Assembly: GCF_009687865.1 (NCBI RefSeq)
Contig: NZ_BLAE01000023.1
Location: 1 to 64,000, forward strand
From: Acrocarpospora macrocephala
Lineage (GTDB): Bacteria; Actinomycetota; Actinomycetes; Streptosporangiales; Streptosporangiaceae
Length of the DNA stretch: 64,000 nt
Direction: 5' to 3'
Position numbers and translations under genes: made by a program
Part shown: in pieces, positions 57,867 through 64,000 of the stretch
How positions within the stretch are numbered: the stretch's first letter is position 1
Layout of the letters: every line of letters begins with the position of its first letter
The notes under the pieces: generated by a model
Databases searched by the model: none
What the model saw: the letters and a program-made list of their open reading frames with translations, nothing else
Told to the model about the DNA's origin: nothing

Positions 57867-59849
57867 GGGTTTGCGGCGGTTGAGCTTGGCCAGGTAGTCG
57901 TTGTAGGCGTCCAGTTCGGGGTCACCGGTGCCGCCGGATTTGGCGGCGCGGGCGTCGGCGCGGCGGTCGGCGCGGCGGGCCTGGCGGTCGTCGGCCCGCC
58001 ACCACTGGATGGCGAGGGCGATGACGACGATCAGGGTGGGGATCTCGCCGAAGGCCCAGGCGATGCCGCCGCCGAGTTTCTGGTCGGCGACGGCGGTGTC
58101 GCCCCAGGTGCGGCCGAGCTGGTCATACCAGTCAGAGGCCAGGACGGTGCCCATGCTCATCAGGGCCAGGCCGAAGAAGGCGTGGAACGGCATGGTCACG
58201 AAGAGCAGGATGAGGCGGCCCACGTAGGGGAGCTGGATCGGGGCCGGGTCGACGCCGACGATGATCCAGAAGAACAGGCAGCCGGTGAGCAGGAAGTGGA
58301 CCGACATCGCCAGGTGGCCCAGGTGCTCCTCCATCGCGGAGGCGAACAGGGGGGTGAAGTAGAGGGCGTAGGTGGAGGCGATGAACAGGGCGGTGGCGAT
58401 CCCGGGGTGGCCGATGACGCGCATCGCCCGGCTGTGCAGGATGACCGTCAGCCATTCGCGGGGGCCGCGGTCGCCGCGGCGGGCGGCCGGTTTGAGCGCG
58501 CGCAGGGCCAGCGTGACGGGGGCGCCCAGGACCAGGAAGATCGGGACCAGCATGGACAGGATCATGTGCTCGGTCATGTGCACGCTGAACAGGACCGGGG
58601 CGTAGCGGGCCACGCCGCTCTGGGTGGCCAGCACCAGGATGCCCACGCCGATGAACCAGGCCACGGTGCGGCCGACCGGCCAGGAGTCGCCGCGGCGGGA
58701 CAGCCGGACCAGCCCGGCGGCGTACAGACCGCCCAGGGTGGCGGCGATGACGGCGAAGAACAGGTCGAACCACCACAGGGTGAGCAGGTTGCCGAGGGTG
58801 ATCGGTGGCGGGACCAGGTAGCCGAGCAGATCGAAGGCGCGGTCGGTGGGCACGTCCACGGGGGGCGGGGCGGTCTGGGCGAGCGCGACCGCGACGCCCA
58901 CGGTGGCCGCCATCAGCATGATCTCTCCGAGCGCCAGGCGCAGGAAGGCGCCCGGCTTGCCGGCGGTGAGCTGGGGAAGCGTGCGGCCGCGATGCCACCA
59001 GCCGATGACGCCCAGCACGCCGAAGGCGAGCAGCTTGGCCAGCAGGAGCAGGCCGTACGCGGAGGTGAAGAGGGCGTCGACGCTGGCGAGCCGGGCCACG
59101 ACGCTGGCCAGCCCGGACAGGCCGACCCCGGCGAAGCACCACAGCGCCATCCGGGAGAACCGTTCGGCGGCCAGGGGGAGCTTGTCGGCGGATCTGATCG
59201 CGTGCACGCACAGCAGGCCCAGGCCTCCTACCCAGACGGCGAGGAACAGCAGGTGGAAGGCGACCGAGGTGGTGGCCAGGCCGTGGTTGGGCGAGGAGGA
59301 TGAGTGCCCGGTCAGCGCCGGGGGCAGCAGCGTGACCAGCGCGAAGACCAGCAGGCCCCCGGCCGCGCCGACGGTGATCGCGCCGCGCGCGAACAGCGCG
59401 ATGGACACCGCGAACAGCACCACCAGGGTGAGCGCGATGCCCTGCGGGGTCTGGCTGGCGTAGCTGGTGAGCTCGTTCCCGCCGAGGATCACCCCGATCG
59501 GCTGGCCCATCGACTGGGAGAGCCCGAACACCAGCGTGGACGCCGCCGCCACCGCCCACACCAGCGCGGCCCACGACGCGGCCTTCACATACTCCAGCGC
59601 CGGCTTCCCGAGCAGCCCCTTGTCGCTGGGCAGCAGCGCGGCGGCCATCAGCAGCAGGCCGACGGTCAGCACACCCGCCGCGTCCATGGACAGCTTGGAG
59701 AGCGGCACCATCCACCGGGTCAGCGCGCCCTCGTCCGGCAGCCCCGGAATGACCCGCGGCGTCGCCGCCCCGCCGGCCACCATCCCGATCACCAGGGCCC
59801 CGATGGCCGCGCACACGCCCGCGATCGCGAACCGCACCGTTCTGTTCAT
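57846..59849 (-). CDS. CopD–CtaG fusion membrane protein (copper import/cytochrome oxidase assembly)
   Basis: A 667-residue protein with about 15 hydrophobic segments. The N-terminal half matches the CopD (copper resistance D) domain, including SPNHGLATTSVAFHLLFLAVW near 205-230. The C-terminal half matches caa3-type CtaG, with MTEHMILSMLVPIFLVLGAP (near 420) and repeated His such as HLGHLAMSVH. It probably delivers copper to oxidase or periplasm. Start ATG 59849 has GGAGG about 7 bases upstream. CopC lies just upstream on the same strand, as expected for the pair. Confidence 0.88.
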   Translation of the reverse strand: MNRTVRFAIAGVCAAIGALVIGMVAGGAATPRVIPGLPDEGALTRWMVPLSKLSMDAAGVLTVGLLLMAAALLPSDKGLLGKPALEYVKAASWAALVWAVAAASTLVFGLSQSMGQPIGVILGGNELTSYASQTPQGIALTLVVLFAVSIALFARGAITVGAAGGLLVFALVTLLPPALTGHSSSSPNHGLATTSVAFHLLFLAVWVGGLGLLCVHAIRSADKLPLAAERFSRMALWCFAGVGLSGLASVVARLASVDALFTSAYGLLLLAKLLAFGVLGVIGWWHRGRTLPQLTAGKPGAFLRLALGEIMLMAATVGVAVALAQTAPPPVDVPTDRAFDLLGYLVPPPITLGNLLTLWWFDLFFAVIAATLGGLYAAGLVRLSRRGDSWPVGRTVAWFIGVGILVLATQSGVARYAPVLFSVHMTEHMILSMLVPIFLVLGAPVTLALRALKPAARRGDRGPREWLTVILHSRAMRVIGHPGIATALFIASTYALYFTPLFASAMEEHLGHLAMSVHFLLTGCLFFWIIVGVDPAPIQLPYVGRLILLFVTMPFHAFFGLALMSMGTVLASDWYDQLGRTWGDTAVADQKLGGGIAWAFGEIPTLIVVIALAIQWWRADDRQARRADRRADARAAKSGGTGDPELDAYNDYLAKLNRRKPNKTGSS

Positions 59850-59919
59850 CCCCGGCCTCCGGCCTGTACGGCAACCGCCCCAGCCATCACAGTCCGCCCC
59901 GTCATGATCGTCAACATGC

Positions 59920-60480
59920 TCACGGCTTCTTCCGCATGCTGAACGCCATCCCGATGCCGATGCCCGCGAGCCCGAACACCACGACCCACACCCAGCCGGG
60001 CACGCTCGGCGACTCGGCGACCTGCGCCTCCGGGCTGGCCTCCACACTGGCCTCGACGCCGGCCTCCGCACTGGCCGACGGCGCGGCGGCCACCGGAGCG
60101 GCGGGAGTCTCCCCCGGCGACGGGGGTGGCACGAGCCTGAAAGGGATCTCGCCTTCGATCGGGTGGCCATCACGGGAGACGACCCGGTAGGCGATCGTGT
60201 AGGCGCCGCCGGGCAACTGCGGGCCGACGTCCTGGAGGACCCTGGGACCGCGCACCTGGGGCTTGCCGTCCTCGTAACGCAGCCCGCCAGGGCCGGTGAC
60301 GATCACGACGGGGAAGCGCACCGACTCGGTGAACTCCAGGGTCACCTTCCTGAGCGCCTCCACCCGGGTGTCCCGCAGCGGATCGCTGGTCCGCAGGGAG
60401 GTGTGCGCGAACGCCGGAGCGGTACCCGACAGGAGCATGGCGAGGAAGGCCAGCGCGGCGGGGAGCGGGGAAATCTTCAT
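59920..60480 (-). CDS. CopC-domain copper-binding exoprotein with C-terminal anchor
   Basis: A 186-residue protein. The signal peptide is cleaved before HTSLRTSDP, so the mature protein begins with His, a known CopC Cu(II) ligand. Further features are VRFPVVIVTGPGG and VVSRDGHPIEGEIPF (the second His). A Pro/Ala linker (about 122-155) and a C-terminal membrane helix with MRKKP tail follow. Partner of the CopD-CtaG protein 70 bp downstream. Confidence 0.9.
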   Translation of the reverse strand: MKISPLPAALAFLAMLLSGTAPAFAHTSLRTSDPLRDTRVEALRKVTLEFTESVRFPVVIVTGPGGLRYEDGKPQVRGPRVLQDVGPQLPGGAYTIAYRVVSRDGHPIEGEIPFRLVPPPSPGETPAAPVAAAPSASAEAGVEASVEASPEAQVAESPSVPGWVWVVVFGLAGIGIGMAFSMRKKP

Positions 60481-60535
60481 GACGCCCCCAGGCTACCGAC
60501 GCACGCGCTCGCTCCCTACTTCGCCAGTCCCATTC

Positions 60536-61828
60536 TCAGAGTCCGACGCACGAGAGTGCCCGCTGGTAGGCGTCCACACTGGCATCGTGGTCGCCCAGCT
60601 GGGACATCGTCTCGGCGGCGTGATGCCAGCTCTCGGCCACCTTGCGAGTGGCGGAGAGGTGCTTGAGCGACTCCCCGGCCACCGAAAGCTCCGTAGTGCA
60701 CTCCTGGTCCCTGCGCTGCATGAAGTAGATCTGGCCGAGCATCAGGTGTGCCTCGGAGTGCAGACTGCGGTTGTTCTCGCCGACCAGGTCCACAGCCTGC
60801 TGCGCGTAGCCGAGGGCGGCGTTCAGATCACCCAGGGCCAGTTCGCACCTGGCCAGGTAGAGCGAGCAGTGGATGATGTCACCCAGGCCGGCGGAGGACT
60901 CCTTCAGTTCGCTCATCGCGCGCAGCGTGATGTCGCGAGCGAGCTCGGCCTCGCTGGGGCGCACCTGGAGCAGCAGTTTGGCGTAGGCGCCGCGGAGCCG
61001 GGCAAGGTTACGGGGGCCGCCGGTCTCGGACTGGACCGCCAGGGCGCGCTCGATCAGCGACATAGCCTCCTCGCCGAAGCCGAGGTGCTCGGCGGTCACG
61101 GCGGCGTTCCAACAGGCGGCGACAGTCGAGCGTGGGGAGGCGAGCGTCTCGGCGGCCGACAGGAGCTCGGTGGCGAACTGCCGAGCCCTGAGCAGGTCAC
61201 CGCGCCAGAAGTAGACCGAGAGCAGGGTGGCGCCGAGTTCTACCAGATCGTCGTTCCAGTGCTGGCGGGCGGTCTCGCCGAGGATGCGCTCGCCGACGTC
61301 GACACCTTCTTGGAAGTCGCCGCGCTCCCGGTAGCAACGGCAGAGCGCGACCGCGATCGCCACCCGGCGAGAGGGGGTCTGGGCCTCCGTGTCGGACTCG
61401 AGCAGGGAGTCCAGCATCTCGATCGCCTCGTCCAGCTCAGCGCACGCCTCCAGGGAGCGGGCGTAGCCGAACTGGACGTCCTGGCGGAGCGAGGCCAGAC
61501 CGACGAGGCTCTTGTCGTCCATCAGTTCGCGGTAGCGACGGCGTGCCTCGAGGAACTCGCCGTTCTCCAGCGCCATCCGGGCGAAACGCAGCCCGAGGTC
61601 GAGTTCCTCCATCTGCTCGGCCGTGACACCGTTGACAAGATACGTCAACGAACAGTCGAGCTTCTGCGCAAGCAACTCCAAAACGGCGGGAGTTGGCGTA
61701 CGCTTACCACTCTCGATGAGTGAGACGTATGAGTCTGACAATTCGGGATGGGCGAGCTGGGCCTGAGAGAGACCGCGTTGGCGGCGGATTGTTTTTATCC
61801 GCTGACCCACCAAATCTTGACTGGTCAC
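60536..61828 (-). CDS. XRE-type HTH regulator with C-terminal TPR repeats (RRNPP-like)
   Basis: A 430-residue cytosolic regulator. The N-terminal HTH is at about 5-60 (VGQRIKTIRRQRGLSQAQLA, SDSYVSLIESGKRTP), then a linker and a helical region (about 75-425) of degenerate TPR-like repeats such as RRRYRELMD, ARSLEACAELDEA and ARQFATELLSAAE. That layout is the plan of RRNPP receptors, which bind short imported peptides. Start GTG 61828 has AAGGGG about 6 bases upstream. It is divergent (57 bp) from a 43-residue exported peptide gene, a typical receptor-pheromone pairing. Some such proteins regulate without a peptide, so the role is unproven. Confidence 0.8.
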   Translation of the reverse strand: MTSQDLVGQRIKTIRRQRGLSQAQLAHPELSDSYVSLIESGKRTPTPAVLELLAQKLDCSLTYLVNGVTAEQMEELDLGLRFARMALENGEFLEARRRYRELMDDKSLVGLASLRQDVQFGYARSLEACAELDEAIEMLDSLLESDTEAQTPSRRVAIAVALCRCYRERGDFQEGVDVGERILGETARQHWNDDLVELGATLLSVYFWRGDLLRARQFATELLSAAETLASPRSTVAACWNAAVTAEHLGFGEEAMSLIERALAVQSETGGPRNLARLRGAYAKLLLQVRPSEAELARDITLRAMSELKESSAGLGDIIHCSLYLARCELALGDLNAALGYAQQAVDLVGENNRSLHSEAHLMLGQIYFMQRRDQECTTELSVAGESLKHLSATRKVAESWHHAAETMSQLGDHDASVDAYQRALSCVGL

Positions 61829-61885
61829 ATGCACCCCTTGAGAAGATGTAGGCCCCACAACCAAACACCGACGGGAGTTCCCCCC

Positions 61886-62017
61886 ATGAAACGCCGCCTC
61901 GCCGTCTCTGTCGTAGCTGTCTTGATCGCAGCCGGAGTGGCTGTCTGGTTAAATGCTACGACCGCAGGCGCCGCCCCGTCTCCCCTGCCGCAGTCACCAG
62001 CGTTCATGTGCTGCTGA
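61886..62017 (+). CDS. 43-residue exported peptide ending in Cys-Cys, possible signalling peptide
   Basis: Sequence begins MKRRLAVSVVAVLIAAGVAV (positive start, then hydrophobic core), continues with a short linker TTAGAAPSPL and ends with FMCC. The N-terminal about 30 residues look like a Sec signal; cleavage near GAA would leave a C-terminal peptide of about 15 residues. GGGAG lies 9 bases before the ATG. It is divergent from the XRE-TPR gene. An exported small peptide beside a TPR receptor is the arrangement of PlcR-PapR-type systems. The double Cys is unusual for such pheromones. Confidence 0.65.
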   Translation: MKRRLAVSVVAVLIAAGVAVWLNATTAGAAPSPLPQSPAFMCC

Positions 62018-62023
62018 TTCGTT

Positions 62024-62038
62024 ACGCGCGCAGCGCGT
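62024..62038 (+). terminator. Small hairpin after the peptide gene
   Basis: ACGCGC, GCA loop, GCGCGT, exact arms, seven bases after the stop. Likely terminator or mRNA-stabilising hairpin for the peptide transcript. No T-run. Confidence 0.45.
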
Positions 62039-62337
62039 GAAGACGGGCCGACCTGGTGTGCTCAGGCGCAGCTCACGAGCACAGCAAGAGGCAAGACCGC
62101 GAGCCTCCACGTGGAGGAACGCGCACTGTCCACTTCTGGACACCGGCGCGGCACCTGCGCCGGACATGTGAAAACGTACGGGGTTAGTGGTTGACCATAG
62201 GCCGCCTAGAGCGCGACGGCCGAAGGCCGACCGGAGCCCACGGTCCGATCGGGGCCCGGCCGCATCTCTCGCCAAGAGGTTTCACTCCACGGCCACCCCC
62301 TTTCGGGCCAGCATGACAAGGTAGTCGACTCCATTGT

Positions 62338-62373
62338 GGCGGCGCTTTCTGGAAGATTCCAGAGAGCGCCGCC
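62338..62373. terminator. Strong hairpin (17-bp arms), possible bidirectional terminator
   Basis: GGCGGCGCTTTCTGGAA (62338-62354), loop GA, and TTCCAGAGAGCGCCGCC (62357-62373), with 16 of 17 pairs perfect. A second hairpin CCTGAC/GTCAGG follows. It lies between the peptide gene (plus) and the PucR gene (minus), so it could stop transcription from both sides. It is much stronger than needed and may instead be part of a small RNA or mobile structure. Confidence 0.55.
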
Positions 62374-62450
62374 TGACTGTGTGTCAGGAAGCACCACCAC
62401 ATCTTGTCACCAAGCGAACACTTTAGGTGACCTTTTCCGAGAATTCGAAT

Positions 62451-63929
62451 TCAGGACGCCCGAAGCGCGAGATAAAGGTCTACTCGATCCGCCATCGCGG
62501 AAAGATCCTTTCCCGTCAATTCCTCAACTCGCCGAATGCGATATCGCACCGTGTTCACATGCACGTGCAGATGCTCGGCGCAAGTGTTCCAGGAACCTGC
62601 ACAATCAAGGAAAGTCCCGAGGGTACGCACAAGATCCGCCTGATGTTTTCTGTCATACGCGAAGAGCGGATCAAGCAACCGTTCCGAGAATGATCGGCGA
62701 ACATCGCCGGGAACGGTCGCCAGCAGCAGTTCATGGGTGTAAATCTCGGCGCTGGTGACCACCCCGCCCCCGCGCGCCTCCGCCATCCGGCGCGCGTGCC
62801 CGGCCTCCTCCACCCCGCCGCGAATGGCAGCGGGACCGGTCAGGGCGGCGCTGACGCCGATCGACACCGCGACGCCCGGCAACGCCGCCACCCGGGCGGT
62901 CAGGGCCGCGGCGACCGCGTCGGCCGTACCCGACCGGAGCGGGACCAGCGCGATCGCACCGTCGGCCGCGGCAGCGGCGACCACCCGGCGGTCCAAGAGC
63001 TCCTCCACCACCTGGCCGCCCAGCACGGCGGGATCAGCGGACGGCTCGGCGACGGTGGCCGACACGACCGCGTAGGGCTCCCCCGCATCGATACCGCACG
63101 TGCGCAACCGGGCCGACAACTCCGACAGGTCCGCGGTCCCGGCGGTGGCGAGCGCGATGAGTTGTTCGGCCAGCCGACGCTCGACCCGGCGGCCCCCCTC
63201 CATCCGGGTCCGTTCCAGCGCCACGCACGAGGCCAGCTCGTAGCCGATCTCCGGATCCAGCTCGCCCCCGCAGACCAGCGCCCACCCGGCGGCCCGGTGC
63301 GCCCGATCCACCGCGAAGATCGTGTACGGCCCGGCGGTCACCAGCGGCAGCCGTACCGCCCCGAGGAATTCGGCGGCCAAACGGGACGCGTCGGCCTCGG
63401 GCAGCGACCCGGCGATGACGGTTCCCGCAGCGGACACGACCGCGCCGGTGACGCCCAGTTCCGCCGACATCAGCGCGCACAGTTCGGTCAGACTCGCGCC
63501 CTCCGCCACGGCCGCCACGATGCGCCGGTGCCGCCCCAGCGCGCGGCGCAGGTCGCCGGCCTGCGCCCCGGCCAGGCGGCGGGTGACGGCGTCGGTGACC
63601 GCGCCGAAGGACACCTCCACCGGCACCTCGATCAGCGGCAGGCCGCGCTCCCGGCAGGCCGCCAGCAGATCCTCGGGGATGTGGCCGAGCTTGGCGTCCC
63701 CGGCGGCCAGCGCGGCCACGCCGCCGCGCACCAGGATGTCCACGAACCGCCACGAGTCGGCGGGCTCCTGCCGCCACATCATCCCGGTCAGCACGAGTTC
63801 GCCGCCGGACAGGTAGCGCCCAGGATCGGGCAGGTCGGTGATGAGCGCGCCGGTGATCTCGGCCTGCGTCTCCCCGGCGAGCAGGATGAGCCGCAGATCG
63901 TCGAGGGCCAGCAGATCGCGTATCTGCAC
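62451..63929 (-). CDS. PucR-family transcriptional regulator
   Basis: A 492-residue regulator. An N-terminal PucR-type domain (about 1-120, RDLLALDDLRLILLAGET), a GAF-like middle, and a C-terminal HTH_30 domain with AEHLHVHVNTVRYRIRRVEE (near 455-475). This is the purine-catabolism/sugar-acid activator type. The start is GTG 63929, and 71 bases remain to the window end, so its promoter may be partly outside. No purine gene is near. Target and effector unknown. Confidence 0.9.
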   Translation of the reverse strand: MQIRDLLALDDLRLILLAGETQAEITGALITDLPDPGRYLSGGELVLTGMMWRQEPADSWRFVDILVRGGVAALAAGDAKLGHIPEDLLAACRERGLPLIEVPVEVSFGAVTDAVTRRLAGAQAGDLRRALGRHRRIVAAVAEGASLTELCALMSAELGVTGAVVSAAGTVIAGSLPEADASRLAAEFLGAVRLPLVTAGPYTIFAVDRAHRAAGWALVCGGELDPEIGYELASCVALERTRMEGGRRVERRLAEQLIALATAGTADLSELSARLRTCGIDAGEPYAVVSATVAEPSADPAVLGGQVVEELLDRRVVAAAAADGAIALVPLRSGTADAVAAALTARVAALPGVAVSIGVSAALTGPAAIRGGVEEAGHARRMAEARGGGVVTSAEIYTHELLLATVPGDVRRSFSERLLDPLFAYDRKHQADLVRTLGTFLDCAGSWNTCAEHLHVHVNTVRYRIRRVEELTGKDLSAMADRVDLYLALRAS

Positions 63930-64000
63930 ACGCCCACACTATTTGGACGAATCTACAAGGCGCAGCCGCCGCCCGCTCCCGCGTTTCATGGCCACACCTC

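Larger units (their letters stand above)
62018..62450. other. 433-bp structure-rich intergenic region after the peptide gene
   Basis: No gene is supported. Inverted repeats are dense: ACGCGC/GCGCGT (62024-62038) right after the peptide stop, CCTCCACGTGGAGG (62104-62117), CCGGCGC/GCGCCGG (62143-62163), CGGCC-GAA-GGCCG (62217-62229), a 17-bp-arm hairpin (62338-62373), a smaller one (62372-62388), and GAATTCGAATTC (62441-62452, reaching two bases into the PucR gene). Some are likely terminators; a small RNA is possible. Confidence 0.6.

Noticed and set aside
62184-62402. Minus-strand open frames in the 62.2-62.4 kb region
   Set aside because: They run across the strong hairpin and lack start signals. 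The region looks structural, not coding.

Overview
The window is high-GC DNA from an actinomycete. Many GTG and TTG starts, ATGA/TGATG gene overlaps, an F420-dependent NADP reductase, PucR, MocR, SARP and SigE-type regulators and an actinobacterial glnE/glnA2/nadE/panB/map backbone all fit that. A filamentous genus near Streptosporangiales is my inference, not something the sequence proves.

Layout. 1-2.6 kb: the end of an HNH-type gene, a transposase remnant and a low-complexity membrane protein. 2.8-8.0 kb: a phosphate transporter with a small membrane partner, glnE and a class-I glutamine amidotransferase. 8.1-25.1 kb: an accessory block. It holds an alpha/beta hydrolase, a MbcA-like antitoxin and RES toxin pair, a divergent 1507-residue TPR-CHAT protease, and a tightly packed operon grpE, Hsp70, FN3 protein, zinc-ribbon GTPase, GAP1-type protein, repeat mini-ORF, membrane GTPase. 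25.1-29.0 kb: RCC1-repeat exoprotein, lipoprotein and glnA2 with a GlnR-like box. 29.2-30.9 kb: terpene synthase and expansin-like protein. 31.0-39.0 kb: two paralogous NarL-type histidine kinases, an ArsR/MFS pair with a clear operator, and a SARP fused to a response regulator. 39.1-46.0 kb: nadE, TetR with its DHA2 exporter, a second MFS, panB and a hydrolase. 46.1-57.8 kb: cyclophilin lipoprotein, MocR with a trans-sulfuration enzyme, a Ser/Thr dehydratase, F420:NADP reductase, secreted lipase, LysR, small proteins, map, and SigE-type sigma with its membrane partner. 57.8-64 kb: CopD/CtaG and CopC copper proteins, an XRE-TPR regulator divergent from a 43-residue exported peptide ending in Cys-Cys, and a PucR regulator.

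The strongest candidate system is at 10.4-25.1 kb. A chaperone pair, two zinc-ribbon GTPases and a GAP1 protein lie head to head with a large caspase-like CHAT protease. This matches the general plan of computationally described NTP-dependent conflict systems. Twice in this block a repeat expansion lies between two genes and the stop-start (TGATG) coupling is kept by a new in-frame mini-ORF. Several proteins of the block carry young-looking low-complexity inserts. A second candidate is the XRE-TPR/peptide pair at 60.5-62.0 kb, arranged like an RRNPP-type peptide-signalling switch.

No tRNA, rRNA, CRISPR array or intact insertion sequence was seen. Long antisense open frames are common but are GC-frame shadows.
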